Source of the DNA: JASJAR01 sp039198225
GTDB lineage: Bacteria > Pseudomonadota > Alphaproteobacteria > Rhodobacterales > Rhodobacteraceae
Length of the DNA: 64,000 nucleotides
Assembly: GCA_039198225.1 (NCBI GenBank)
Contig: JBCCTQ010000007.1
Location: forward strand, 62,001 to 126,000
Direction of reading: 5' to 3'
Shown here in pieces: positions 24,948 to 33,631 of the stretch. The number at the start of each line of letters is the position of its first letter. The first letter of the stretch is position 1. The notes beneath the pieces were generated by a model. It was not told where the DNA came from. It did not search any database and saw only the letters and a program-made list of their open reading frames with translations. Both the position numbers and the translations under genes were made by a program.

Positions 24948-25957
24948 ATGGCTTCTTTCATCGGGCTCGGTTCATCTTTCTCGCCGGAGCCTTCCAAGGC
25001 CGCCCCCCCAATCCGCTGGCGTACGAAATAGAGCGGGCGGTTTTTGGTTTCCTGATAGATCCTGCCCACATATTCGCCCAATATCCCTACGCAGAGGAGC
25101 TGAACGCCCCCGAAAAACATCACGGCGATAAAGAGTGCCGTCCAACCTTCCACCCAGATCTCGGTAAAGAGGCGCAAGCCAAGGGCGTAGATAATCCCGA
25201 GGAGGGCAAAGCCCGACGAGAGCAGCCCCAAAGCAATGGCCATTTTGAGGGGGCGTTGGGAGAACGAGAGTATGCCGTCCAAAGCGAAACGGGTCATCTT
25301 TCGCACCGGGTACTTTGTCTTTCCGGCGAAGCGTTCCGCGCGCTCGTATTCGAGGGCAGATTGGCGGTAGCCCACCCAGGAGACCATGCCCCTAAGAAAG
25401 CGGTCGCGCTCGGGCATGTCTTTGAGCGCGTCGACCACGTTGCGTCCCATGAGGCGGAAATCGCCCGTATCGAGGGGGATTGGAACGTCGGACAGTCGGT
25501 TTAGGATGCGGTAAAAGGCCTTGGCGGTGAGGAGTTTGAACGGTGTCTCGCCGTCCCGCTCAATCCGGCGGCCATAGACAACGTCGTCGCCGGCGCGCCA
25601 GCGGGCAACCATGTCGTGGATCAGCTCCGGGGGGTCTTGGAGATCGGCATCGATCAGGACGACCGCATCGCCCTTCGCCGCATCGATCCCTGCGGTCACC
25701 GCGATTTGGTGACCGAAATTGCGCGACAATGCGATAACCTGAAGCCGGGGATCTTCCATGGCCGCATCCGCCAGAAGCTCAAAGGTGCGGTCCTCGCTGC
25801 CATCATCGACGCAGATGATCTGCGCCTCCATCCGGTCGAGTTTTGCGCATTCCTCCCGGAGCCGTCCCAAGGTCTCAACAATGACGGGTTCTTCGTTGAA
25901 ACAGGGCACGACGATCGACAGCAAATCCGCCTGCTGATCTTTCCCGTGCTGTCTCAT
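24944..25957 (-). CDS. GtrB/dolichol-phosphate-mannose-synthase-like family 2 glycosyltransferase
   Basis: This 337-residue protein has an N-terminal GT2 domain (LSIVVPCFNEEPVIVETLGRL, CVDDGSEDRTFELL, and the DxD region VVLIDADLQDPPE). Two C-terminal membrane helices follow (MAIALGLLSSGFALLGIIYALGL and FIAVMFFGGVQLLCVGILGEYVGRIYQE), which is the usual GtrB/DPM1 plan for making a polyprenyl-phosphate sugar. The start is set at ATG 25957 (or the adjacent 25960), directly after an AGAGGCGAG ribosome-binding site. An upstream ATG at 25978 has no such site. It is the first gene of the coupled trio. Confidence 0.9.
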   Translation of the reverse strand: MRQHGKDQQADLLSIVVPCFNEEPVIVETLGRLREECAKLDRMEAQIICVDDGSEDRTFELLADAAMEDPRLQVIALSRNFGHQIAVTAGIDAAKGDAVVLIDADLQDPPELIHDMVARWRAGDDVVYGRRIERDGETPFKLLTAKAFYRILNRLSDVPIPLDTGDFRLMGRNVVDALKDMPERDRFLRGMVSWVGYRQSALEYERAERFAGKTKYPVRKMTRFALDGILSFSQRPLKMAIALGLLSSGFALLGIIYALGLRLFTEIWVEGWTALFIAVMFFGGVQLLCVGILGEYVGRIYQETKNRPLYFVRQRIGGAALEGSGEKDEPSPMKEAI

Positions 25958-26077
25958 CATCTCGCCTCTAGCACCCATCTATGCCCGACAGGGCCACAGA
26001 AGTTGGGCAGGATTGGGCCGCTCCCAGGACAGCGGGCCGATTTGAGTGGGATTGCTCAGAGCTTTGCGTGGCCCGCA

Positions 26078-27670
26078 CTAGCCCCCAGTGATTTTAAAGA
26101 CCGCGGCGCCATCGTTTGAATAGACTTCCGTAAAGGCCGGGTAGTCGTCAAAGCACGTGTGCTGCTCCACGGCGAAAACATATTCGGCGCCCGGATATGT
26201 ATCGAGCAGGTTCATCACCAGGCCACTGCAAAGCGCTGTGGACCGAAGTGCGGTCAACTCGCCGAGCCTTTCGTTAAAATACCCATTGCCTACCCATTCG
26301 AGGCCCTGGGCCGTAGAAAGGCTGTGGGACTGGGTCAGATAGGGAAACCACTCCGCGGTCTCGTCGCTCGCCCAATGGTCGCCGCTATAGACGACGAAAT
26401 TGGTCTCTGCGGGAATATGCTCGTTGACCCAGGCCATCCCGGCGCGGGCCTCGGGCGTGAGCGTTTCCATAACGTCGCGTTCTGAATTGGAGTAGATCGA
26501 CCCAATGCTTGTCGTGCCAGCCACGCACACGACGAGAATGAGAACTGAACTAAAGGGTGTGGTGAGAATGCGGGGCAGGTCCCGGTCGGCATACTCGTCC
26601 CATGCCTCGCGTCCGAGGGTAAACAGGCGTGCCAATTGAAGCGTGCCGTAAGCCGCCAGAACAGAGTTCGGCAAGATCAAGAGATTGCCAGCGTTTCTCG
26701 GGATGATGAAGATGATGGCAAGCGCGAAAAGGAGCCAGAAGTGCTTCCTTTGCCGGGCCAGTTCGAGAATCCCGATAAAGCCTGGAATTGCGACATACCA
26801 CGGCAGAAAGTCGAGCTGCAGCGCCGCCAAGGCCGAGCATTCCAGGCACCAGGCGCTGGTCTCGGAAGCGGCGAGAAACGGGCCGAGGCCATGGTTGACC
26901 AGCACCCAATAAAGCCAGGGCACGATCACGGCGAAGCTGCCCGCACCCACCATCAAGAGGATCCGGACACGTTGGCCGATGGGCAGATCCGACATGAGGA
27001 TCAAAAGCGTTATGCCGATTGCCGCAGCCATCCCAAATTCGAGATGGGACAATATCGCCGTACCGCAGAGTAACGCCACGCCCGCTATCCGCCCGTTGCC
27101 CGGTGCTGCCACCAGTCGAACCGTGGCCCAAAACGCGACGACGAGCACAGCAACGCTCGTCCCGCGCGTGATGCCGCCTCCCATCATCAGGAACCGCATG
27201 GAATGGTGTTGGAACAGGAGGAACGCCGCCGCCAATACAATGATTGGCCAAGGCGCTTTCATCGCTCGGAGAAACCCAAGAGATCCGACCATGATAAGGA
27301 TGTTGGTGGCGAAGGGATACCACGTCGCCACGAGCACCATATCTGCACCGGTAAGCTTCGATATGAGCGCAGCAATCCAAAGGCCCAACGGCGGGTAGCT
27401 CAAGGGCAGGGTGTGGCCGTTAAAATCGTACTCTGTCGGCAGGAGCATCCCGTTGGCCATGATTGCATCGGCAATGGCCGCAAAGAGCGCCCCATCATTG
27501 ATCGGGAATCCAAAATCGCGGAACCAGAAGAGACGGAATGCAATTCCCAGGACGAAAAGGGCAGCGAGCAGGAGCCACCATCGCGCTGGCCCCTTTGCGT
27601 AGGGAGTGCCCACGCCCCGGCGGCGAAATCCGCTGGGTATGTCTGTCGTCTCAATGGTCATCGTTAACAC
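26078..27670 (-). CDS. Polytopic membrane protein, probable GT-C-type glycosyltransferase
   Basis: This 530-residue protein has about ten to twelve hydrophobic segments in the first 400 residues and a C-terminal soluble part (about 410-530) that would face the periplasm. An early loop has FWFRDFGFPINDGALFAAIADAI, and the acidic pair-like ND in the first external loop recalls the catalytic Asp of GT-C enzymes that use lipid-linked sugars. It lies 120 bp upstream of the GtrB-like gene on the same strand, so it is a plausible acceptor enzyme for that donor. I recognise no specific family. The start is GTG 27670 or the in-frame ATG 27661; neither has a good ribosome-binding site. Confidence 0.65.
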   Translation of the reverse strand: MLTMTIETTDIPSGFRRRGVGTPYAKGPARWWLLLAALFVLGIAFRLFWFRDFGFPINDGALFAAIADAIMANGMLLPTEYDFNGHTLPLSYPPLGLWIAALISKLTGADMVLVATWYPFATNILIMVGSLGFLRAMKAPWPIIVLAAAFLLFQHHSMRFLMMGGGITRGTSVAVLVVAFWATVRLVAAPGNGRIAGVALLCGTAILSHLEFGMAAAIGITLLILMSDLPIGQRVRILLMVGAGSFAVIVPWLYWVLVNHGLGPFLAASETSAWCLECSALAALQLDFLPWYVAIPGFIGILELARQRKHFWLLFALAIIFIIPRNAGNLLILPNSVLAAYGTLQLARLFTLGREAWDEYADRDLPRILTTPFSSVLILVVCVAGTTSIGSIYSNSERDVMETLTPEARAGMAWVNEHIPAETNFVVYSGDHWASDETAEWFPYLTQSHSLSTAQGLEWVGNGYFNERLGELTALRSTALCSGLVMNLLDTYPGAEYVFAVEQHTCFDDYPAFTEVYSNDGAAVFKITGG

Positions 27671-27814
27671 GCCGCAAATGACACTGATATTCGGGGGTTA
27701 GGTGCCAACAATGGTTAAATTTGGGCGGGAAACTGAGGATTTATGGTTAAAACAGCACGATAATCCCGCCATCGATGACGGGGGGTGTCCGGCCGTGAAA
27801 GAGCCTTTCAGAGC

Positions 27815-29047
27815 CTATTCGGCTGCCAGAGCTGCCCTTTGGGCCTCGGGCGGCATATAGAGGTAGTCGCGCGTCAGCGGCACGGCCTCTTGGTCAATGC
27901 TCAACTGGAACTGGAAGACGCATTGATTGTTATACCGGAAGGTCATTTCCGAGGCTAAGAGATAGTAGCGCCACATCCGGCAGAAGCGGGCGTCGTAAAG
28001 TGCTTCGGCTTCGTCAATGCGCTCCATGAACCGGTTGTACCAATGGCGGATCGTCTCCGCGTAATGGAGCCGCCATACTTCTATGTCGCAGGAGTAGAGC
28101 CCCTCTTTTTCCACCGCGGCCAAGGTTTCCGACATCGACGGGATATAGCCGCCCGGGAAAATGTACTTGTCGATCCATGTGCTGGTCTTGCCCGGCGGGT
28201 CGGTCCGGCCAATGGTGTGGATCAAAGCAACCCCGTCAGGGGCGAGGCGGCTCCTTACACTGCGGAAATAATCGCAGTAATGGGGCCGTCCGACATGTTC
28301 GAACATGCCGACCGACACCACCCTGTCGAAGGTCTCATTGACCTTTCGGTAATCGAGAAGCTGGAACTCGACGCGGTCGGCGAGCCCGGCCGCTTCGGCA
28401 CGGGCGCGCGCGATCCTAAGCTGCTCTTCAGACAGCGTCACGCCGACCACCCGGGCGCCGAAGTCCCGCGCGAGCGTCAGCGCCATCCCGCCCCAACCGC
28501 AGCCGATATCGAGGACCCGCATATCCGGTTCGATGAGCAGTTTGCTCGCAATATGGTGCTTTTTGGCGGCTTGGGCCGCGTCGAGCGTGAGATCCGGCTC
28601 GCGGAAATAGGCGCAAGAATATTGCTTATCTTCGTCGAGGAAGAGTTCGTAGAGCCCTGCGGAAAGGTCATAATGGTGGGCGACATTGGCGCGGGCGCTG
28701 GCTGCGGAGTTCATCTGGCGCCACCAACCTCGCATCTTCCGTAAAGCTTCCAATGGGCGCTGAAAGCTCCCCATGCCGCCATCGGCCATATTGAGGCTCG
28801 CAAGGGCGAGAAATCCGGACACGTCGTCGTTTTCAAACGTAACGCGGCCGTTCATGTAACCTTCGCCCATGCCCATGTCTGGGTCGAGGACGATCCGCCT
28901 GAGCGTGTCTTGATCGTGGATGGTCATGGAGACGGGCGATCCGGTGCCGTCACCATAGGTGAACTGCCGGCCATCCGGCAGCGTGACATTCAAGATACCG
29001 ATACGAACTGAGTTCCGCCCAAAGGCGTCAAGCAAGCGATCCCACAT
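27815..29047 (-). CDS. cfa: Cyclopropane-fatty-acyl-phospholipid synthase family methyltransferase
   Basis: This 410-residue enzyme has an N-terminal lipid-binding region (GILNVTLPDGRQFTYGDGTGSPV), then a class I SAM motif VLDIGCGWGGMALTLARDFGARVVGVTLSEEQL, and the family blocks HYDLSAGLYELFLDEDKQYSCAYF, FDRVVSVGMFEHVGRPHY, FIFPGGYIPS-like YIFPGGYIPSMSE and WYNRFM. It methylenates unsaturated acyl chains of membrane phospholipids. The start is ATG 29047 with an AAGGGGGTGG ribosome-binding site upstream; longer starts lack one. It is divergent from aspS. Confidence 0.92.
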   Translation of the reverse strand: MWDRLLDAFGRNSVRIGILNVTLPDGRQFTYGDGTGSPVSMTIHDQDTLRRIVLDPDMGMGEGYMNGRVTFENDDVSGFLALASLNMADGGMGSFQRPLEALRKMRGWWRQMNSAASARANVAHHYDLSAGLYELFLDEDKQYSCAYFREPDLTLDAAQAAKKHHIASKLLIEPDMRVLDIGCGWGGMALTLARDFGARVVGVTLSEEQLRIARARAEAAGLADRVEFQLLDYRKVNETFDRVVSVGMFEHVGRPHYCDYFRSVRSRLAPDGVALIHTIGRTDPPGKTSTWIDKYIFPGGYIPSMSETLAAVEKEGLYSCDIEVWRLHYAETIRHWYNRFMERIDEAEALYDARFCRMWRYYLLASEMTFRYNNQCVFQFQLSIDQEAVPLTRDYLYMPPEAQRAALAAE

Positions 29048-29213
29048 TATCCACCCCCTTGGCACCCACCCCTGGGCGCAACAGTGTCGGGTCCGGACAT
29101 GGCCGCAGGTCAAAAGCCAGTCGCGGACCGCGAAATCCTGGCACCAAGTAACGCTTTGGTAAACCCTTGGCCGCCCAAGGGAGTAGCCTCGGCAAAGCCC
29201 TGCGGACCGCGCC

Positions 29214-29242
29214 TTGACTTATCGGGCCCACAGCGCTCTATC
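29214..29242 (+). promoter_or_regulatory. Predicted promoter of aspS
   Basis: TTGACT at 29214-29219 and CTCTAT at 29236-29241 are separated by 16 bp. They lie about 35 bp upstream of the aspS start, between the divergent cfa and aspS genes. The match is moderate. Confidence 0.45.
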
Positions 29243-29275
29243 GGCGCGACTTTTCAGCCGCATTCGGGGGACACC

Positions 29276-31054
29276 ATGCACGCCTATCGGAGCCACACTT
29301 GCGCCGGTCTGACCGCCGAGAATGCCGGTGAGACCGTGCGATTGGCCGGTTGGGTTCACCGGGTGCGCGACCATGGCGGGGTGCTCTTCATCGATCTTCG
29401 CGACCATTACGGCATGACCCAAGTCCTCGCCGACCCCGACAGTCCGGCCTTCAAGGAGGTCGAAAAGGTGCGCTCGGAATGGTGCATCCGGATCGACGGG
29501 ACCGTGAAAAAGCGTGACGCCGACCTGGTGAACCCGAAGATTCCCACCGGCGAAATAGAGGTTTTCATTCGCGATCTCGAAGTGCTGGGCGCGGCCGAAG
29601 AACTCCCCCTCATGGTGTTCGGCGATCAAGAATACCCCGAAGAAACCCGCCTCAAATACCGTTACCTCGACCTTCGCCGGGACGTCATGCAGTCGAAGAT
29701 GACGCTCCGGTCTGACGTGGTGGCCAGTATCCGGAAGAGGATGTGGGATATCGGGTTTCGGGAGTACCAGACCCCGATCATCACCGCCTCGTCGCCCGAA
29801 GGCGCGCGGGACTTTCTGGTGCCGTCCAGGCTCCATCCTGGCCGGTTTTATGCGCTTCCGCAGGCGCCCCAGATGTTCAAACAGCTTCTGATGGTGTCGG
29901 GTTTTGACCGCTATTTCCAGATCGCACCCTGCTTCCGAGACGAAGACCCAAGGGCCGACCGCAGCCCCACCGATTTCTACCAGCTCGACATGGAGATGAG
30001 TTTCGTTACCCAGGACGACGTTTTCGCCACGATCCAGCCGGTGCTGCGGGGGCTCTTTGAAGAATTTGGCGGCGGGCGGAAGGTCGATGCGGACTGGCCT
30101 GAAATCCCTTACGCCGAGGCGATGAAGATTTACGGGACCGACAAGCCCGACCTTCGGAACCCGGTGAAAATGCAGGACGTCTCCGAGCATTTCCGGGGCT
30201 CAGGCTTTGCGATCTTCGCCAAACTCCTCGAACAGGAAGGCACGGAAATCCGTGCGATCCCGGCGCCGACCGGCGGGAGCCGGAAGTTCTGCGACCGGAT
30301 GAATGCCTATGCCCAGAAAGAGGGTCTGCCGGGGATGGGCTACATTTTCTGGCGGGAGACGGACGGGGCGATGGAGGCGGCAGGCCCCCTTGCCAAGAAC
30401 ATCGGACCCGAGCGCACCGAAGCGATCCGGCAGCAATTGGGACTGGGCGTCGGCGATGCGGCGTTTTTCCTCGGGGGAAAGCCGGCCGTATTCGAAGCTG
30501 TCGCCGGGAGGGCGCGCAACGTGATCGGGGAAGAGCTCAGCCTCACCGAGACCGAACGGTTTGCCTTTGCCTGGATCGTTGATTTTCCGATGTACGAGAA
30601 GGATTCCGAGACCGGCGAGGTGGATTTCGAGCATAACCCGTTTTCAATGCCCCAGGGCGGGCTCGCGGCATTTGACGGGGATCCTTTGGCGGTTAAAGGG
30701 TATCAATACGACCTGGCCTGCAACGGCTATGAGCTCGTCTCAGGTGCCATCCGGAACCACAAGCCCGAGATCATGCAGAAGGCATTCGAAGTGGCCGGCT
30801 ATCCGGCCGACGAGGTCGAGAAGCGTTTCCCGGGCCTTTCAACCGCGTTCCGGTTCGGCGCGCCGCCCCATGGGGGATGCGCGGCCGGGATCGACCGGAT
30901 CGTGATGCTCTTGGCCGATGAGGCCAATATCCGCGAGGTCATCCCCTTCCCAATGAACCAGCGGGCAGAGGATCTGATGATGGGGGCGCCGTCGGAGCCG
31001 ACGGGTGAGCAACTCCGGGAATTGAGGCTCCGCGTTCTGCCACCGGAAGACTGA
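29276..31054 (+). CDS. aspS: Aspartate-tRNA ligase
   Basis: This 592-residue class IIb synthetase has an N-terminal anticodon-binding OB fold (AENAGETVRLAGWVHRVRDHGGVLFIDLRDHYG), then the catalytic domain with FLVPSRLHPGRFYALPQAPQMFKQLLMVSGFDRYFQIAPCFRDEDPRADR (motif 2), the bacterial GAD insertion, and motif 3 GAPPHGGCAAGIDRIVMLL. The start is ATG 29276 after CGGGGGAC, where family sequences begin (MHAYRSHTC); the upstream open frame is not conserved-looking. Whether it is discriminating (Asp only) or also charges tRNA-Asn cannot be decided here. Confidence 0.96.
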   Translation: MHAYRSHTCAGLTAENAGETVRLAGWVHRVRDHGGVLFIDLRDHYGMTQVLADPDSPAFKEVEKVRSEWCIRIDGTVKKRDADLVNPKIPTGEIEVFIRDLEVLGAAEELPLMVFGDQEYPEETRLKYRYLDLRRDVMQSKMTLRSDVVASIRKRMWDIGFREYQTPIITASSPEGARDFLVPSRLHPGRFYALPQAPQMFKQLLMVSGFDRYFQIAPCFRDEDPRADRSPTDFYQLDMEMSFVTQDDVFATIQPVLRGLFEEFGGGRKVDADWPEIPYAEAMKIYGTDKPDLRNPVKMQDVSEHFRGSGFAIFAKLLEQEGTEIRAIPAPTGGSRKFCDRMNAYAQKEGLPGMGYIFWRETDGAMEAAGPLAKNIGPERTEAIRQQLGLGVGDAAFFLGGKPAVFEAVAGRARNVIGEELSLTETERFAFAWIVDFPMYEKDSETGEVDFEHNPFSMPQGGLAAFDGDPLAVKGYQYDLACNGYELVSGAIRNHKPEIMQKAFEVAGYPADEVEKRFPGLSTAFRFGAPPHGGCAAGIDRIVMLLADEANIREVIPFPMNQRAEDLMMGAPSEPTGEQLRELRLRVLPPED

Positions 31055-31061
31055 GTTTTAG

Positions 31062-31095
31062 GGCCTCCGGCGGGCGTATTTGGAAAGAGATGAAG
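31062..31095 (+). repeat. Dispersed repeat copy D, overlapping the next start codon
   Basis: A short GC part (GCCTCCGGCGGGC) is followed by GTATTTGGAAAGAGATGAAG. The tail matches copies B and E. The ATG of the tail is the start codon of the acetyltransferase gene, and GGAAAGAG sits at ribosome-binding distance. Confidence 0.65.
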
Positions 31096-31767
31096 ATGGA
31101 AACGGGGGACCTTTCCAACTGGCGGGCGCCTTTGGCACCGCCCGACGATCTGGGGCTCGAGGGGCGCTACGTTCGGCTCGAGCCTTTCGATCCGGCACGC
31201 CACGCGAACCCGATCCATGCCCGGGCCGAAGCGCATCCGGAGATCTGGGATTACATGTTGGACGGGCCCCATGCGGATGGGGTCGCCTACGGCGCCGCCA
31301 TAACCCAGTTGGGGGCCCCGCCCGACATCAACTTTTTCGCGCTCTATTCAAAGGATCTCGGAGATTTTGGCGGCCATGCGAGCTTTCTTCGGATCAACCC
31401 GACCCACGGATCGATCGAATTGGGTCATATCCTACTGACCCCTTCGCTCCGGCAGAGCAGGGCGGCCACCGAAGCCTGGGCGCTGATGATGGGCTGGGCT
31501 TTCGAAGCGGGCTATCGGCGGTTTGAGTGGAAATGCAATGCGCTCAATGCCTCCTCTTGCAGGGCGGCAGAAAGGCTCGGCTTCACATTCGAGGGCATCC
31601 ATCGACAAGCGCTTGTTGCCAAGGGAAAGAACCGCGACACGGCTTGGTACTCGGTGATCGACAGCGAAGCGCCCCGGGTCCTCGGCGCCCTCGACCGCTG
31701 GCTTGCACCGGAAAACTTCGACGAAGATGGGCTGCAGCGCCAACCGCTTCGGGCTTTTCAAAGCTAA
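31090..31767 (+). CDS. GNAT-family acetyltransferase (RimJ/RimL-like)
   Basis: This 225-residue protein has GNAT features: LEGRYVRLEPFDPARHA at the N-terminus, GSIELGHILLTPSLRQSRAATEAWALMM as the acetyl-CoA binding region, and the typical FEWKCNALNASSCRAAERLGFTFEGIHRQ. It resembles the RimJ/RimL-type group that acetylates N-termini or small amines; the substrate is unknown. The start codon lies inside a dispersed repeat (ATG 31090, or the in-frame ATG at 31096). It follows aspS by 35 bp and is closed by a hairpin terminator. Confidence 0.88.
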   Translation: MKMETGDLSNWRAPLAPPDDLGLEGRYVRLEPFDPARHANPIHARAEAHPEIWDYMLDGPHADGVAYGAAITQLGAPPDINFFALYSKDLGDFGGHASFLRINPTHGSIELGHILLTPSLRQSRAATEAWALMMGWAFEAGYRRFEWKCNALNASSCRAAERLGFTFEGIHRQALVAKGKNRDTAWYSVIDSEAPRVLGALDRWLAPENFDEDGLQRQPLRAFQS

Positions 31768-31779
31768 GAACAGACAAAG

Positions 31780-31806
31780 AGAACCCGTCCGCGGGGGTCG
31801 GGTTCT
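31780..31806. terminator. Hairpin between convergent genes
   Basis: The arms AGAACCCG (31780-31787) and CGGGTTCT (31799-31806) have an 11-nt loop and sit between the acetyltransferase and the convergent membrane-protein gene. The hairpin is symmetrical and could serve both strands; no long T-run is visible. Confidence 0.6.
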
Positions 31807-31823
31807 GGCGCGGCCTCACTCCC

Positions 31824-32363
31824 CTATTCGGCTTGCGGCGGCTGAACGATGGTCGCCGTGGCGGCCACGTATTCTCCGCCGGACACCAGCGCCGTATGGT
31901 CGTTGGCGTTGAGGCTCACCATGATCTTATGGGGCCCCTCTGGCAGGTCGGCCAAGTGATATGCCGGGCCGTAGAGCCGCGTGATTTTGACGTTGTCGAC
32001 GTAAAGATGGGCATGGCCTTCATTGGCCAAATTCGCAGCGTTCACGCTTTCAGGTGCAAACCGGAAATTCTCCGTATCGACAAACACGTTCCATCCGGCG
32101 GAGGCGTCTTTGACCACCCGGAGAGAGACTTGCGCCGGCCGGAGCGGGTCGACCTCGGTGGTGCCTTCATGGAGCGCATGGTCATGGGTGAAATGCCCGG
32201 AATGGTCCTCCGGCATCGGCCCGGTGACAAGCGGCGCCAGGATCACGCCCAGGAGGAGACAGCCCAAAGACCAGTATACCATATGGATCAGGCTTAGATG
32301 GACCCCGCGCGCCCAGATCGAAGGCGCGGCGGCGGCATGTTCGGCATCGGCGGTGATGGCCAT
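31824..32363 (-). CDS. Membrane-anchored protein of unknown function, paired with DoxX-like gene
   Basis: This is a 179-residue protein. A single membrane helix lies at about residues 25-47 (HMVYWSLGCLLLGVILAPLV), followed by a His-rich segment (EDHSGHFTHDHALHEG) and a beta-rich periplasmic domain (VSLRVVKDASAGWNVFVDTENFRFAPE, GHAHLYVDNVKITRLYGPAYHLADLPEGPHKIMVSLNANDHTALV). The His-rich stretch and the compact beta domain suggest metal binding of a cupredoxin or CopC-like kind, but I recognise no exact family. It lies 9 bp after the DoxX-like gene, so the two are co-transcribed, probably under FNR-type control (box at 33487). Confidence 0.65.
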   Translation of the reverse strand: MAITADAEHAAAAPSIWARGVHLSLIHMVYWSLGCLLLGVILAPLVTGPMPEDHSGHFTHDHALHEGTTEVDPLRPAQVSLRVVKDASAGWNVFVDTENFRFAPESVNAANLANEGHAHLYVDNVKITRLYGPAYHLADLPEGPHKIMVSLNANDHTALVSGGEYVAATATIVQPPQAE

Positions 32364-32372
32364 CGTCTCCTC

Positions 32373-33404
32373 CTATTCGCCCGGGACCGCAGCGGCATTC
32401 GGTTCCGCATAGCCGAGCGGGCGACGGCCCAGGACGTGGGCGAGGCTCAGCCGCTGGCCGGAGCCAAGAAGCATCAGGATCAATGCGGTCGCGATGATTG
32501 GCATATGGCCGACCAACTCCATCAACGCGGCCTCGTTCTCATTTATGAGAAGGAAGACGATGTTGGAGGCCAGCATGAAGCCAGAGACTACCAATGTGTT
32601 AAGACGCGTGAACACGCCGAGGACCATGATGACGCCGAAGACCACTTCCATGGCGCCGGCCGAGAGCACAAAGAGCCGGTCTGAGAAGTTTTCAAAGCCG
32701 ATTATCGGCATGAAATTCCACTCATAGGCCGCGATAAAGGCCTGGCCCAGCATGGCTCCGGTGAGCTTTTCGGTGGTTCCAAGGACGATCAGGGCAATGC
32801 CGGTGAAAATCCGCAACATATCGACCGAATAGGGCTTCAAACGTGCCCGAAGATCGTCGGAGCCTGCGTGGTTGAAGAAGAGAAAGAGGGCGATGCCGAC
32901 AAAGTTGATATATTCAAAGCCCGCAACGGGGCCGAACTGAATGAAAACACCGGCCAACACCCCGAGCATCAGGATCGCAGCATGTTCGACGAACCGGTTT
33001 GCGATCAACATGATGCCGACAATGGCTTGGAGAAACACCATCGCAGTCCCGAACCCGCCATAGGCTACGTGATGGGGAGCAATGAGCGCACCTTCATAGG
33101 CGGTCAAAAGAAACGACATGCCGGTAAAGATCCGGAGAAGCTCCATGAAATCATGGCGTATCCGCGTGTTGGGCACCGAAAAGCGCGGCAGGCGACCGTC
33201 AAGGAAGATGGCTGTTCCGATGAGGCCCAAGCCCACGACGATCCAGATCAGAACCGGAAGATCGGTGAAGCTGTAAGGCTCAAAATTTGGGACGTTCGGG
33301 TTTTCCTGGTCGACGAACCACTTAACGTGGGCCGTGGCAGGACCAGCAAGCAAAAGGGAGGCCGCGGCGGCCAGGGCCGGGCTGACGATGGTAGTTCTAG
33401 ACAT
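32373..33404 (-). CDS. DoxX-like polytopic membrane protein with signal peptide
   Basis: This 343-residue protein starts with an export signal (SRTTIVSPALAAAASLLLAGPATAHVKW). A short external segment (FVDQENPNVPNFEPYSF) follows, then about eight membrane helices in two DoxX-like halves (LLRIFTGMSFLLTAYEGAL and MLRIFTGIALIVLGTTEKL look like internal repeats). The repeated 'LRIFTG' and a conserved APHH in the first half may mark a redox or ligand site. The function is not known to me. The start is ATG 33404; the upstream frame would precede the signal sequence. An FNR-like box lies about 90 bp upstream, and the locus encodes oxygen-responsive regulators, so an anaerobic or microaerobic role is likely. 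Confidence 0.7.
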   Translation of the reverse strand: MSRTTIVSPALAAAASLLLAGPATAHVKWFVDQENPNVPNFEPYSFTDLPVLIWIVVGLGLIGTAIFLDGRLPRFSVPNTRIRHDFMELLRIFTGMSFLLTAYEGALIAPHHVAYGGFGTAMVFLQAIVGIMLIANRFVEHAAILMLGVLAGVFIQFGPVAGFEYINFVGIALFLFFNHAGSDDLRARLKPYSVDMLRIFTGIALIVLGTTEKLTGAMLGQAFIAAYEWNFMPIIGFENFSDRLFVLSAGAMEVVFGVIMVLGVFTRLNTLVVSGFMLASNIVFLLINENEAALMELVGHMPIIATALILMLLGSGQRLSLAHVLGRRPLGYAEPNAAAVPGE

Positions 33405-33486
33405 TGTGGTGCCTCGTGACGTCTTTAAAATGTCGACTGTTGGCAAAAAGCTGAGCGGTGCTTGCCACAGCGAACCCTAACCAACC

Positions 33487-33500
33487 TTGATATGGACCAA
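33487..33500. promoter_or_regulatory. FNR/FixK-like box upstream of the DoxX-like operon
   Basis: TTGAT-ATGG-ACCAA differs from the TTGAT-N4-ATCAA consensus at one position. It lies about 90 bp upstream of the DoxX-like gene start in the divergent region shared with fixL. Confidence 0.5.
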
Positions 33501-33563
33501 GCAAAGGCGTTTTCGCCGCGACAGGTGGCCGCGCAGGCCGGGCCGAAAAATACGCTCCTGGAA

Positions 33564-33577
33564 TTGACAGGGATCAA
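33564..33577. promoter_or_regulatory. FNR/FixK-like box upstream of fixL
   Basis: TTGAC-AGGG-ATCAA is a near-perfect dyad of the FNR/FixK class. Its centre is about 61 bp before the fixL start, a position suited to activation if transcription starts close to the gene. Confidence 0.65.
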
Positions 33578-33631
33578 ATTCGAAGTGCCGAATGCGCCTA
33601 CGTTTTCAACAAACAAGACGCATAGCCACCG

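Noticed and set aside
29219..30190. A 323-codon minus-strand frame
   Set aside because: It is antisense to aspS and not protein-like in composition.
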